From Panorpa germanica (Eukaryota > Arthropoda > Insecta > Mecoptera > Panorpidae): DNA of 64,000 nucleotides. Below the pieces are notes generated by a model that saw nothing but the letters and a program-made list of their open reading frames with translations, was not told where the DNA came from and did not search any database. Within the stretch, counting starts at the first letter, position 1. Every line of letters starts with the position of its first letter. Both the position numbers and the translations under genes were made by a program. The stretch spans positions 14,818,001 through 14,882,000 of the forward strand of contig OY783212.1 in NCBI GenBank assembly GCA_963678705.1, in the 5' to 3' direction. Of the stretch, positions 49,441-61,100 are shown piece by piece.

Positions 49441-49917
49441 CAGCACATATAAGAAGTTCCACATTGATATTTGATAACATCATGATAAATGGTGGTAATT
49501 AATAATGCATCATCATACGTCTCACACTCTTCCTTCGACTCTAGGAGATTTTCCACTTTACACCGCCGTCTGGATATTTAGATGGGGGTTAGACCTCCTG
49601 AAGCTATCGTACTCATATAGCAGGCCAGTCTATGTGCTTAGTTTCTAATATACGTAGCAACGTATACTCGTATGTCTGCACCACAAGGAAAACTACTGGG
49701 AGGATAGAGGATCGGTTGGAACTATGAGGAAGATCTATTACACAAAACTTGTGTGGATTTACTGCACCTTGTAATATCATCTTGGGATACATAACTGTCA
49801 TAGTTAAGATGACGACGTTTAGCTCGAAATAGAACCGCCATTTACATTGTACGAGTATATTAACTGGCATTTACAGAGTGCATGGGTAGATAAGGAATAT
49901 ATAGCGCAATATATATA

Positions 49918-49920
<3 letters not shown>

Positions 49921-49949
<29 letters not shown>
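49921..49949. repeat. (AT)n microsatellite
   Basis: About fourteen AT units ending at the TA that precedes a mariner-like terminus. This may be an insertion hotspot for TA-targeting transposons. Confidence 0.9.
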
Positions 49950-49952
<3 letters not shown>

Positions 49953-50205
49953 GGTGTCCCAAAATTCAACGATAAGCGGGCACCAGAGGGTGGTCCTGCT
50001 CATGACTACATGAGAAAAAAAAAAAAAATGTATCTCATTTTGTTTAGAAATTACAAAAAAAAAATAAAAATCTTTCGAAAATTGAAACACCTTATAGAGA
50101 TCTATAGGCTGGCTAGGGCGTATCTGCGATCTGTCGGCGGTATCCAAGTTCTCGAACGGCATGTCGCTCAGTTCCTTTCAATAGCTTAGTGGGCGCACAA
50201 TTTTG
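49950..50205 (+). mobile_element. Mariner-like element end
   Basis: Begins CAGGGTGTCCCAAAATTC after TA, and matches 17683-17743 for about 60 bases. Beyond that it continues into GC-richer sequence (GGCTGGCTAGGGCGTATC), probably more of the element. The right limit is a guess, because no matching inverted end was found. The transposase is not recognisable. Confidence 0.55.
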
Positions 50206-50363
50206 TTATGAAGGACCTTTTAGTTATTTAGTAAATAATTGCAATTTTTTATTTATATCAAAAGACACAGCAAAACATCAGAACTTTTTTAGATTACATT
50301 TCTTTTAAACTACACTATTGAATTACATATAAATTGATTAAATATTTTAGTTAATAAGAATAC

Positions 50364-50580
50364 TATAGTCAAAATCACGATAGATCGGCGGTGACTTATA
50401 CTTAAAAGAGGTTATAAGAGCGGTATAAATTTATAATACTGAATGAATTTTGTCTTATTCGTTCTTATATACATTATATAAAAATAAATGAGTCAGTGCT
50501 TTTTAGTTATATCAGCAGTTTATACCCCACAACTTGTTTTAAATATGAGTCACCGCCGAACTCTCGTAACTTCAACCATA
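50364..50580 (+). mobile_element. MITE family A, copy A6
   Basis: A 217-bp near full-length copy. The left end is TATAGTCAAAATCACGATAG, the interior has GAGTCAGTGCTTTTTAGTTA, and the right end is CTCTCGTAACTTCAACCATA. It has the same orientation as A2 and A5. Confidence 0.85.
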
Positions 50581-53500
50581 GTTACGACACTAGGTAAATG
50601 TAACTCGCAGTTTAAGTTATAAATAAAAATATGTGTAATTATTATTTTATGTTTATGCACCAAAAGGATAAACGTGCTGTTGGTTTGAATGTTGAAGCAA
50701 TAACAACGAATTAGGACCAAATACGTAGTGTCGAAGCCTAGTAGAAGTGAATCGTAAAACAAAGGATGTTTACATAAGAAATATTATAGCTTGCCCACAG
50801 CGAGCAGTGTATATAAAAACAACTAGGCATAAAATATAAATGAATTAAGACAAAGAAATCTTAAATCTAACAAAAATAAAAGCAAGATATTGATATACAA
50901 ATATGAATATTGCATGCATTTATTAACATATTCCACAACGGCTAAAGAATTAAAGCACCAATGATAACAAATCAAAAATAAACAATGTAACCTTAGCAAG
51001 TCTTTCGTGCCGGCCCTGTTGGGGTATATTATATAGCTCAAAGAGAGAGAGAGCCATTAACGATAGTCATTGATAATAGCGTTTGTCATATAGTGTAGAG
51101 TTATATACCAATATATTGTTAATTTGCAACATAAGAGGTTTAACATGCCTCTAGGGTAAACTTTGAACTTTAGGAAACGGTAATTAATTCAAATTGTCAT
51201 CTTTGAACATTGAGAATAATGAATAAGTAATATTCGAGTATGTCTTTGAATATATGTATGGGTATTTCTAGGAAATTATTGTCTGTCGCTAATAATGTTC
51301 ATTATATAATCAGCGTTTATATAAATTTTATAAAATAAGAAAATTAGATATAAATCTCATCCGATTTTCGTTACGATGTTAATCCCCCACTTGAAGAGAT
51401 TGCTTGCGATGCCAACTATTTTCAGTAAGATGTTGATTCGCATTATCACACTTTATCATTGTTTTCCCGCTCGCCGGTCTATTGTCTCGGTTCCAGAACT
51501 ATAAGATATGTCCGTATAGAACCAGGGAATGTACCAAACAATGTTGCGTTGCGAGATCTTAAACAGTAAATCGGTGAGTGGAGAAGAGAGTGGAAAATGA
51601 ACAGATATATAATATTTTCTGTGACACAGTGGTGGCTGAAATGACGAAGCGTGCTAATGCGAAACAAGTCCAACACTCCAACAGCCTCACCAAATATGAT
51701 CTTATATACATTTTTATAAGTTATATTTTAAAATATAATATTTACAAAGTTTAACTTTTACGAATATATATGATACAATTTAAGGGGGTTATCCACCGCA
51801 GCTGGTCAGACGGATCGTTAGAAAAATCTGTACTTTGTATACAAGAAGCATTCCCTGATAAATATATAAAATAACTTATTTATATTTCAGTAGTCTGCAA
51901 AAAATACTATCTCAAAATGATACTACAGTATAAATAGTAGTTTATTTATATTTCTTTAAAAGTAACTCGAAAAGAATTTTAAAAACTTGTCTGAACATGA
52001 TGAAAATTTTAACACATTTTGATTTATTCAGTTATTAAACTGTCATCAGTTTCTTTATAAATATACAAATATCCATCAAAATAACATTTTCAAGTCTTGT
52101 ACACATTAAAGTTAGATTCGCGCGTTCTTGGACTTGTATGAACATGTTGGATGAGCTTTTATTTTCGTTTTACATGTTCAACTTTATGAAAGTTTTCGGC
52201 TATGGTTTGAAAATCAAAAATCTTAATATTAATTTATATATTACACAATTTTTGATGTTCCAAACTTTTTAGTAAATAAGAAACTTATCGAATCTTTTTG
52301 TTGGTCATTTATGTGAATTACACTGCTGCCTAATAAGAGTATGATGAAGCACAATAGGTTTTACCACAGATAATGAATAAATCCAATGTCTAGAAGAAAA
52401 TACGTGGGTTTCTCAATAATATGTTATACGAAATATTTTTGCTGTCATTCCTTTGTATAGAGAACAACGTATCGAAATAGTTGAATAATAGTTGAAATAT
52501 TAAAATAGAATTACATTTTAACCATTTGCGCTTGACCTTGAAAGAATAATTGGAAGCATTGGTAGGATACAAAAAAAAGAAAATTGCAGGATGATTTCGG
52601 GATCCTTGTGAATCTCCTAATTACTCTGTTGTTATATGGAAAGTCCGACGTTCTAATTTAAATCAATAATTAAATGATTATTGAAATAACTATCAAAAAC
52701 TGGATTCGATCCCAGATCTTCTGTTATGTACACACTCACTCTTTTATTGGAGCTATTTCCATCAGACCATTTATACTTATTACTCGTCGCATAGGTTATT
52801 GAATAAGAAGGCGTTTTGGATAGCATGTACCATAAGTAATCAAAAATATACTTTCATTTGCAAAAGTATCGACTATTTGAATTATTTGAAAAGTGTACAA
52901 TTATTTATTTAAATATAATTTGTTTTTCCAGAGACTGTACCTTGATGACATGTAGTTTTTCTTGCACCATGACCCTCACAGTTACGGAATGCGTATATTA
53001 AATTTATGTTGACGGTATGTATAATAACAAAATTTAATATCAGAGTGGAATGTGTAGGAATACGGTCAAGAATGAGTTGACAAAACTTACACAATATCCT
53101 ACAATTGATCATAAAGTATATCAATGTCTAACATATCACTTTCAGATTTTTTAATTAAATTGTAAAAATGAAATATTGTATTATGTGTGTCAAATATTTT
53201 TTATTAAACTCAGTTAAATTAAGTTAAAAATAAAATTATTTAATTTTTGAAAACTGAACTAGTACGTATGGAATCCATGCATTAAATCAAGTCCGCTACA
53301 TAAGTTTAATAGGTATGTTATTTGGTATAGAGCTCTGAAATGTGGTCAGCTAGAATATGAAGATGATGGAAAATGTTGTATAGGGTTTTTCAACAAAAGC
53401 GGTCATTTTAAATCAAAGGAAAACGCAATACTTCTGTGATATTTGGCAGATATTGTATTTCATTACTAACCTCTGAGTTTGTAATTTAGATAGCACTTTT

Positions 53501-56383
53501 TGCAAACAACATTTTGACTGACTGACACCTTTCAATATGTGTTAATCAAGAATTACTAATTATTGCACAACAGTATTATTACTGTCTTTAAAACTGAATC
53601 AATCACGATGACTGTACCTGTCTGGTATACCCAAACTTAGATTACTTGATAAGATACTGCCACTGGTAGATATATGCTTCCGAAGCAGCCTAAGTTTGTG
53701 CTTACCGGATTTATGTTGCCCGTTAGCTAACTAGTATGTATGTCTGTCGTTACTGTATCTATTGGCAATATTATCTTGGTGTATATATTGATGATTACAT
53801 ATGTTACAGACATATTTGTACGTCAGAACAGTAATTATTCTCTCATTAATGAAGAGTAAAAGAGAGAGAAGACAATTAAGAAGGAAATTGTAACTTAATG
53901 AGATTTTGTCTACATTATCGTATGACATGTAAATCAATACAAAATATTCCCTTTCAGCTAGATACTACGTTAATATAAGCTTAACAAAATTCTAGATCAA
54001 AAGCATACATTCATTAATTACTCGAAATATTACATTAGTGATACTTCTTGTAATTTTTGATTGAGAAGTATTATCGTAGATTTAAAATAAAATAAAACGG
54101 AAACGAAAAAACCTTTTAGTGGAATACGAGCACGAATTGTAAAGTATTTGAAGATAAGCGGATATGCAGAATCCTTTTAAACAGTGCATTTATTCTACGA
54201 TAACAAACCCAGTGGCAGCCCGTTATCTTCGGAGGGTATTTAACTAAATATACCACATACCTTATTCACTTATGTAACAAAAATATATGTATTTTTAAAT
54301 TAAATTTTTGTCAACTTCTGAAGATGCTAGAGTACATTATTATTTATTTTATGTTTATGTGCAAAGTGCATCAAAGTATCAGTGCCTATATCGTTTTTTC
54401 TTTTCAAAATATTAACTTTTTAAAACATAAATTATATACTCAGATTGTACGCAAACATATTTATGTTTTAGCTAAAGTTGAAACAGACATTCTACTTAAT
54501 GTCAAATGAAATGAAATTAATTACATCTGCGAGTTATACTACAATCTTTTATTAAAGTATCAAATTTGTCATATTCAATAATCAATTTTGAGGTTGTTAC
54601 CTCTACTTCTATTGTTCATTATATTTTACAGTGGTATCTAAAGACTAATAAGTACAGACGATTTGCAAATACACAAATGAAAATATTCAGCTTTATAACT
54701 TACTTTCCAAAGTTAAATTCTTAATTAACTGCAGTAAAAAGATATTAAACAATAATATACAATAAAAAAAAGAGTGATTTGTATGTATAGGTACGAGTAT
54801 CCTTTACTAAAACATATCGATTTAATACAATAACAATATGTTTAAAGAGTGTGCCGCCACTGGTCCGGTCATACATTGCAAGGTCTACAACAGTAACCTA
54901 TATAGCCTATTTTTGTTGGTGAAACAAAACTTCCATTTCAGCTTAAACTCAATAAATTGTACAGTTTTTTTCCAGTGTTAAGATATCTAACGTAGCCATG
55001 TAATTCCCCTGGGCTTGTCGTAGTGTCTGCAGTATCTTTTTTTGATTGAATTAGATTTATAGAAAATGTAGTTGTAATTTAAAGTTTTACTTTAAAACTT
55101 TGAAGAAATGCAGTTGAAACGTACGAGTATATTAAGAAGTATAGTATAAAATAAGAGTAAAATACTGAGATCTGAGGTTGGGCTCTCTGCTCGTAAGATA
55201 CCAGTATATCTGACATGCACCTAGTAGAAGTTAAGAAATTCAATTTTCTAAATCTAATTTTAAAGAAGGTTATGCAATTTTGCGGAAATCCCAAATTCGA
55301 TCACCAGAATATTCTTTTACTCTTTTCATTCTCTTAGACGTCCGAGTAAATCTGACCACTAAAAAAATGTAGGTCAGCAGAAATGTCAATTCTCCAAAGG
55401 ACTTTCTTGAATATATTTTGTTTAAAATGCTCTTGCGTTGTATTGGTTTTTGAAACAACTATTATCTAATCTGTATTAGATGAATATATTATACTGTAGC
55501 TGGGTACTTTGTCTTACTTTCTGACCGGTACTTCTGATATCTTCTTATCAGCGCCGGCACTATGATAAAATATAGTTGTATATAAATTTGATAGAGGATT
55601 TCATTTCCCACTTCAAAAAAGGAATTGCAAAATGTTCTTAATCTAATTACAAATTTTTAAATGTTCGAATTATTAATACTTAATTAATTATGTTTTTTAT
55701 TAGATTTGAGCACATTTTTGGAACGTTTTCATTTTGTAATATAGAAAGGTTGAGTAACACTACGTACATACTTATTATATCTGTAAATTACCAACAGGTC
55801 ATCGGGTCAATCACCTATTAAACATGTACGTGCAGGTTACCGTTCAATTTCATAACAATTTACTAAAAGCAACTTCTGTTTTCTATAAAATGAACATTTA
55901 TATAATTTGATTAAGCAAAAACTGTTCCATGAACATTCTCATATAAAGTGGGTATTATAGAACAACTGCAAGCTGTATATGAAACTTGCAAAAACGAAAA
56001 ATATCTGCAGAATGTAATAAGGAGGAACGTACTAAAATGAACTTACATTCTCAATAAATGTTATAGGTTGAAAATAATACAGAAATTTATAAACTACTGA
56101 GATAAAGGAAGAGAGTATAGAAAATATATATGTGAACATTAAAAGTTATAACCACTTTTGATATAAGGAAGGCATCCAAGTTTCTTGAGCTACCCTATGT
56201 AAGATAAATATTACATTTTATAAATGTTATTTTTCTTAAGGAAATTTATTATAATTTTACGTATTACTTATGTTTTATATACACCTTATATTACTAATTT
56301 ATAACTAATTTCTTCTTTTTATTATAATTGTACCCAAAATAATATTGTAAACCAACATTCATTTGTTATCGTGCGTGATACAT
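50581..56383. other. Long non-coding stretch
   Basis: About 5.8 kb with no gene I can support. Open frames are short and AT-driven. A T-arm-like palindrome (CTGGATTCGATCCCAG) near 52700 may be a SINE scrap but was not called. Confidence 0.4.
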
Positions 56384-56666
56384 GTATTATTGATTTTTTT
56401 TTTTTTTATATTTATTCACTTATTTGCCTTGACTTTCTTTCGTCATAGCCACCAACAATCTTTTTTAAATACATCTTTTATAATTTATAATTTAATTTTA
56501 CAAATTTATAAATATTTTAATATTTCACTAATTAATTTCCGTCCGTTCCACTGTATAATATCAATTTCTAGAAACCTTATTTACGAATAGACGCTATTTA
56601 ATAATTATAATTTTATATGTTACTCTAATATGTATGCTCTTATATTATATTATTTTTATAATTTCG

Positions 56667-57989
56667 CTATTTTTTTCTTCCTCTTTCTATATTTTCAAAT
56701 ATAGAAAATTTATTTGAATCCGTCATGAATTTATTTCTTTCTTCATTTTTATTTTCACTAAAATTTTGTGATACTAATAATTTAGAGTTGGATTGAATTT
56801 TTGGTACTTTTATGGACCTCTGAGAATTATTTTCTGTTTGTTCCTCGTCATTATCTTGTTCATTTTTTCTGTAATTGTTCCTTGTATTATAAGTTCTAGG
56901 TGTAGAATTTGTAATATAATTAATGAAACTTTGTTCTTTCTCATTCTGTTTAGTTTCAATTTTATTATCATTTATATTATTTTGTTTTTTAATATTTTCC
57001 TTTTTACAGTTTCTATCTAAATATGTTCTTTTTCTAATGGGTGCTGGCTTATATGATGGTATACTATTTTCACGACTTGTTAAATTTTGAGGAAAGTCCT
57101 TTTCATAATTAGATAATATATCAAATCTATTTTTTGTAGTTACAGCATACGAATTTTTGTCTTTCCAAATTTGAGGTATTTCAATAGCGGCTTCTTGATA
57201 ACTAAGATTTCTGTTTCCCATTAAAATTTTTATTTCTTGTTGCCTTTTTCTTTCTTTGCAATTTTTATCAGTCGCATCATGTTCTTCATCACAATTTACA
57301 CATTTTATAATTTCATTTTTACATAAATTTAGCGTATGTTCATTTGAACCACATTTGCTACATCTACTCTTTCCTTTACATTGATTGGCCGTATGGTTAT
57401 ATCTTAAACATTTATAACATTGTCTCGTATTTTTAATAAATGGTTCACAGGGTAATTTAGCATTCCAAATATAAATATATTGAGGTAAATTTTGGCCTTC
57501 AAAGAAAATGATAATATTTCTAGAGTCCTCATATTTAATTTCATCTTCAACTTTCACTCTCCTTTTTAATCTCCTTATGGAGTGGATTTTATACGGGTCA
57601 CTATAAATGTTTTCTTTTAATTCTTCCTCCGAAAATTCAATATCTACATTTTTGATAATTCCAATTCTTGTAATCCAAAACATTGGTATAAACATATCAA
57701 CTCCTGATGTTTTCTTGTTATTTAATTTCACTAACATATTAGCTGATTTAGGATTTTTACATACCGCCATTATTCTATTTTTCCCTATTTTCTTTATTTC
57801 TGTAATATCTTTTCCATATTCTGAATTATATAGCATTTTTGCTGTTTTTAATGTACTGATCCCATATTTTTCATTTAGAATATCTTCTTTCTGAATCATA
57901 ATTTTATAAGAAGATAAAGTTAAATTATCTTCATTGTATAAATTTATATTGGGGTCAACTCCCACTTTCCCCTCAGAATTCAAATTCAT
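56667..57989 (-). CDS. LINE ORF1 (gag-like nucleic-acid-binding protein)
   Basis: An intact 440-residue frame starting at ATG 57989. Residues about 60-180 probably form the RNA-recognition-like fold usual in Jockey-group ORF1 proteins. Three zinc knuckles follow: CYKCLRYNHTANQC (191-204, CX2CX4HX4C), CSKCGSNEHTLNLC (210-223, same spacing) and CVNCDEEHDATDKNC (230-244, CX2CX3HX6C). The C-terminal 190 residues are Asn/Lys/Glu-rich and probably disordered. Such proteins coat the element RNA and escort it to the nucleus. The frame has no breaks even though ORF2 downstream is gone. That suggests a recent insertion, or at least that too little time has passed for decay. It is not a host gene. Confidence 0.93.
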   Translation of the reverse strand: MNLNSEGKVGVDPNINLYNEDNLTLSSYKIMIQKEDILNEKYGISTLKTAKMLYNSEYGKDITEIKKIGKNRIMAVCKNPKSANMLVKLNNKKTSGVDMFIPMFWITRIGIIKNVDIEFSEEELKENIYSDPYKIHSIRRLKRRVKVEDEIKYEDSRNIIIFFEGQNLPQYIYIWNAKLPCEPFIKNTRQCYKCLRYNHTANQCKGKSRCSKCGSNEHTLNLCKNEIIKCVNCDEEHDATDKNCKERKRQQEIKILMGNRNLSYQEAAIEIPQIWKDKNSYAVTTKNRFDILSNYEKDFPQNLTSRENSIPSYKPAPIRKRTYLDRNCKKENIKKQNNINDNKIETKQNEKEQSFINYITNSTPRTYNTRNNYRKNEQDNDEEQTENNSQRSIKVPKIQSNSKLLVSQNFSENKNEERNKFMTDSNKFSIFENIERGRKK

Positions 57990-58140
57990 TTTTTAAATTC
58001 AGAAAATTTGAATATTAAAATAATAATATTTTAGATAATGCAATTTTACTTTAAATTTAAATTTACTTTTTAATTAATTTATATATATGTATATTTAATA
58101 ATATTAGTTCAATTAAATTATTTTAAGGAAACAAACAAAA

Positions 58141-58169
58141 CACGTCTATCACGTATCGAATGACTACTC
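58141..58169 (-). promoter_or_regulatory. Candidate internal promoter of the LINE
   Basis: Read on the minus strand, the element starts GAGTAGTCATTCGATACGTG and has AGACGTG at about +23 to +29. TCATTCG-like initiators with a downstream AGACGTG-type element are known for insect Jockey-group 5' ends, which need an internal RNA polymerase II promoter. The spacing is a few bases short of the classic +28 position if transcription starts at the first base. Confidence 0.45.
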
Positions 58170-58182
58170 GTATTATTGATTT

Positions 58183-61100
58183 GATTGTTACATTCTCTAA
58201 CCACAATGCATCAAATATTTTTATTTGATCCAAAAGTAAACCTTAAAAGCAAAGTTTATAAATATATCTATCTCCTTCTATCTTGCTAAACCTTACAAAT
58301 ACATATACATCAATCTATATTCAAGTTGTCTGTTGGCCATAAATCTATTTCTCTTCTTAGTTTGAAGTTTGAAAACCATCTTGTATTTTATACATAGGTC
58401 AAAGGGTGTTTCTAAAGTTCGTGAACTTTGATTATTAAACTAACAGAAACATGTACGAGTTTGTGTGTATGCTCTTGTAATATATTACTCCTAATAGATT
58501 ACTTAAGTTTCTAATAAAATGTAAATTATCAGTTTCATTGTAGTTGGGGAGGATGAAGGTGAACTAAACAAATTTACATAAAACAATGGTCAGGAAACCA
58601 GGGCAGATTGGAAAACTTGGCCCCAATAAAAATATAAAAATGCCCTCATTTTGAAGTTCCATTACAATGCAGTCAGTACATACCCTCTATAAATATTACC
58701 ATCTTCTATTGTCAAAATCTATTGATGAGAGTTATGCACTTCGTTAGCGCTGGCTATCTCTTGGGTTACCATTGCATAGAGGCACCAAATTTAAGATTTT
58801 ATGTACATACTTTAGGGGTATGCATGATTACATAATGTAATATATTAAACTAATATATTAGTAAAATAGTTTAAGTCTATGTTGCAGTTCTTTAATGACA
58901 TGAAAGTCTTTCTGTGCATAATTATTTTCATCTAGGTAAATTAAGTTATTTGTATTTAAAAAATGAAAAATGAAAATGAATTGTAAAGAGGAAGTTTTTG
59001 TTAATGTAATAAATATATTTAATAACCGTTTCGTTACTATAAACAATTTAACTAATAATTAGATGAAACTCTCTGTTTTATTAATAGTTGAAAATAGTTC
59101 AAAATTTAAAAGACAAATTATATCTATAGTTGAGTTACACTGTAGCGTATAAAAGGAGAACACAAATGATTTATTATAAGAGAATTTGATAAAAACACCT
59201 TACCTCCTCTACACGGTGTCAAGTCATATTTTATATTTCATCAACTTCATAATAATGCTATCCATTTGTCATTTTTACCTGAAACAAAAGATAACTATGT
59301 TAGTAAAATGTTAGAAATTGATTACGAAACACATTCCTATATAATCTTATAATCTATTAGATTTATTCTTTTCTTTTTTCATATTTTAATACAGTGGTAT
59401 TTTAATAATGCGGCTGATAATGGATTTCAAGATCATATGCATAGAAGTTTCCAGAATATCATTCAACATAAATATATTCCAATCCCATTTCCGATACCAA
59501 TTTTGGGATTTTTAATTTCACGTTTAAATTACGTTTAATTTTAGTTATAAGGATAAGGAAAACTGAACAATTTTGATGTTATAAGTTCATATCAACGACT
59601 GCTCCAATTACAATTTTATGAAACAGTTACAGATACGAGTATAAGTACGGTCCGAGAGAGGATTAGTAATCCTGATCTCGATTGCGATTCGGAACAATTA
59701 ATTTTTTGTTTCTTCTCATCAATTTTTCATTGTTTGTTAAAACAATTTCATTTTCTTCTATAATTGTTTAATATTAAATATCACCAATTGTAATAAATGA
59801 TATCCCAGATCGCTGTACCGGATAATATCGGGATTTAGAAATTAATGCCTGATTTAAACCTTAGATAACATAGTGTCCGGGAAGTGAATATATTCACGCA
59901 GTGCTTACCTAAATAAATGGAATTACTGATTCGCACTCTTGAAAAGAATATGTTTAAAATTACATTCTAATCTATACGGCTTATCGGACCCACGATTTTT
60001 TTTTAATGCGATTCATTTAAAGAATAAACAAATGCAATTCTTTTGTTATAAATAAAAAATATTATAAAGGTAAACTTTCAATAAAAAGAAAAAGAACATC
60101 ATGCTTCTATTGTGGAAAGCTCGGAAACAAATCAAATTGATTTTATAGTAATTTTAATGGAAAAGGTTAAAGGTCAGACACGTGGAAAGCATTAGTGAAT
60201 GAGAACAAAAAAAAAAGAGGTTTTTTATTTGATTACCAAATATAGTAAAAATATATTTAGTTAAATAAGTCCAAAAAGAAATTCTAAAATTGCAAAGTTA
60301 GTTTCAGAAAAGAAACTAATTTTAAAATTTAAATATTCCATCAAAAAGAAGAAAAAGTAAAATTCATTTAATAAGTAAAATTGCCTATTAAATAAATTTT
60401 ACATCACTCATCTGAATTATAAATAAAAAAACTTGTAAATGTTTGTGTACGTATATGGAAATTTATAAAAAAATATTTTACTTCTTAAAAGTTTGATGGC
60501 TTTTATTCATTCCATTTGAACTATTTTCACATCAAACGAGATTTCTGTTTAAGACATCTAAATTTTGCGAATCTCTTTCAATGACAAGCCCTGAAGTCTA
60601 TCTACTAGTTCAAAGATTAAGAAACGGGGGACTAGAACATCGACCAGACGACATTGTGGGTTCCATTTTCTTACTACATATACTGCATGTCCGGATATTC
60701 ACTTTATAATCATTTGATTTAAATGTTATATTACACGCAATTTCATTTGCACAAATGTTCGCTTCAACCATTCGTATACAAACGAATGTGTGAACCCGAC
60801 ATTATATTTAAACTTATATAGAGTACAGAGAGCAAATAAAAATATTGTTAAAAAATATGTATATTCATTAAAAGTTAAATAATCACCAACTACAGATTTA
60901 TGACGTCAGATACAAACTCATATAAAAACTCATATTGAGTTCATAACAAATTCGTAATTCGTATACTCGTTCGTACTGGTATCAGTCGACATTAAAACTT
61001 TAACACTCATAACTCCAACACTGTAGGATAAAAACATTTTCAGTATCCCATTGTTTTGTGATGATTTCTGGTTATTGTTGTCATAAATATTGACACTGTC

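Larger units (their letters stand above)
48896..49949. other. Non-coding stretch with microsatellites
   Basis: No gene recognised. It contains (AG)n at 49417-49440 and (AT)n at 49921-49949, the latter abutting a mariner-like end. Confidence 0.45.
56394..58169 (-). mobile_element. Jockey-like LINE with ORF2 deleted, target duplication present
   Basis: A non-LTR retrotransposon of about 1.78 kb. On the plus strand it ends in a T-run (the A tail) at 56394. Its 5' end is at 58169. The flanks carry the direct repeat GTATTATTGA at 56384-56393 and 58170-58179, extendable by TTT into the tail. It holds a complete ORF1 (57989-56667), the first codons of ORF2 (IDIIQWNGR, the endonuclease start motif at about 56567-56540), then an abrupt join near 56538 to the 3' end. 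The same 3' sequence closes the copy at 20695. Nearly all of the endonuclease and reverse transcriptase has been removed by one internal deletion. It is unable to move without help. Confidence 0.9.

Noticed and set aside
52698-52722. T-arm-like palindrome CTGGATTCGATCCCAG
   Set aside because: No A box and no cloverleaf. Possibly a SINE scrap, but one motif is not enough.
56793-57894. Plus-strand hydrophobic open frames opposite the LINE ORF1
   Set aside because: Shadows of the real minus-strand ORF1. Their Phe/Ile richness mirrors Lys/Asn codons.
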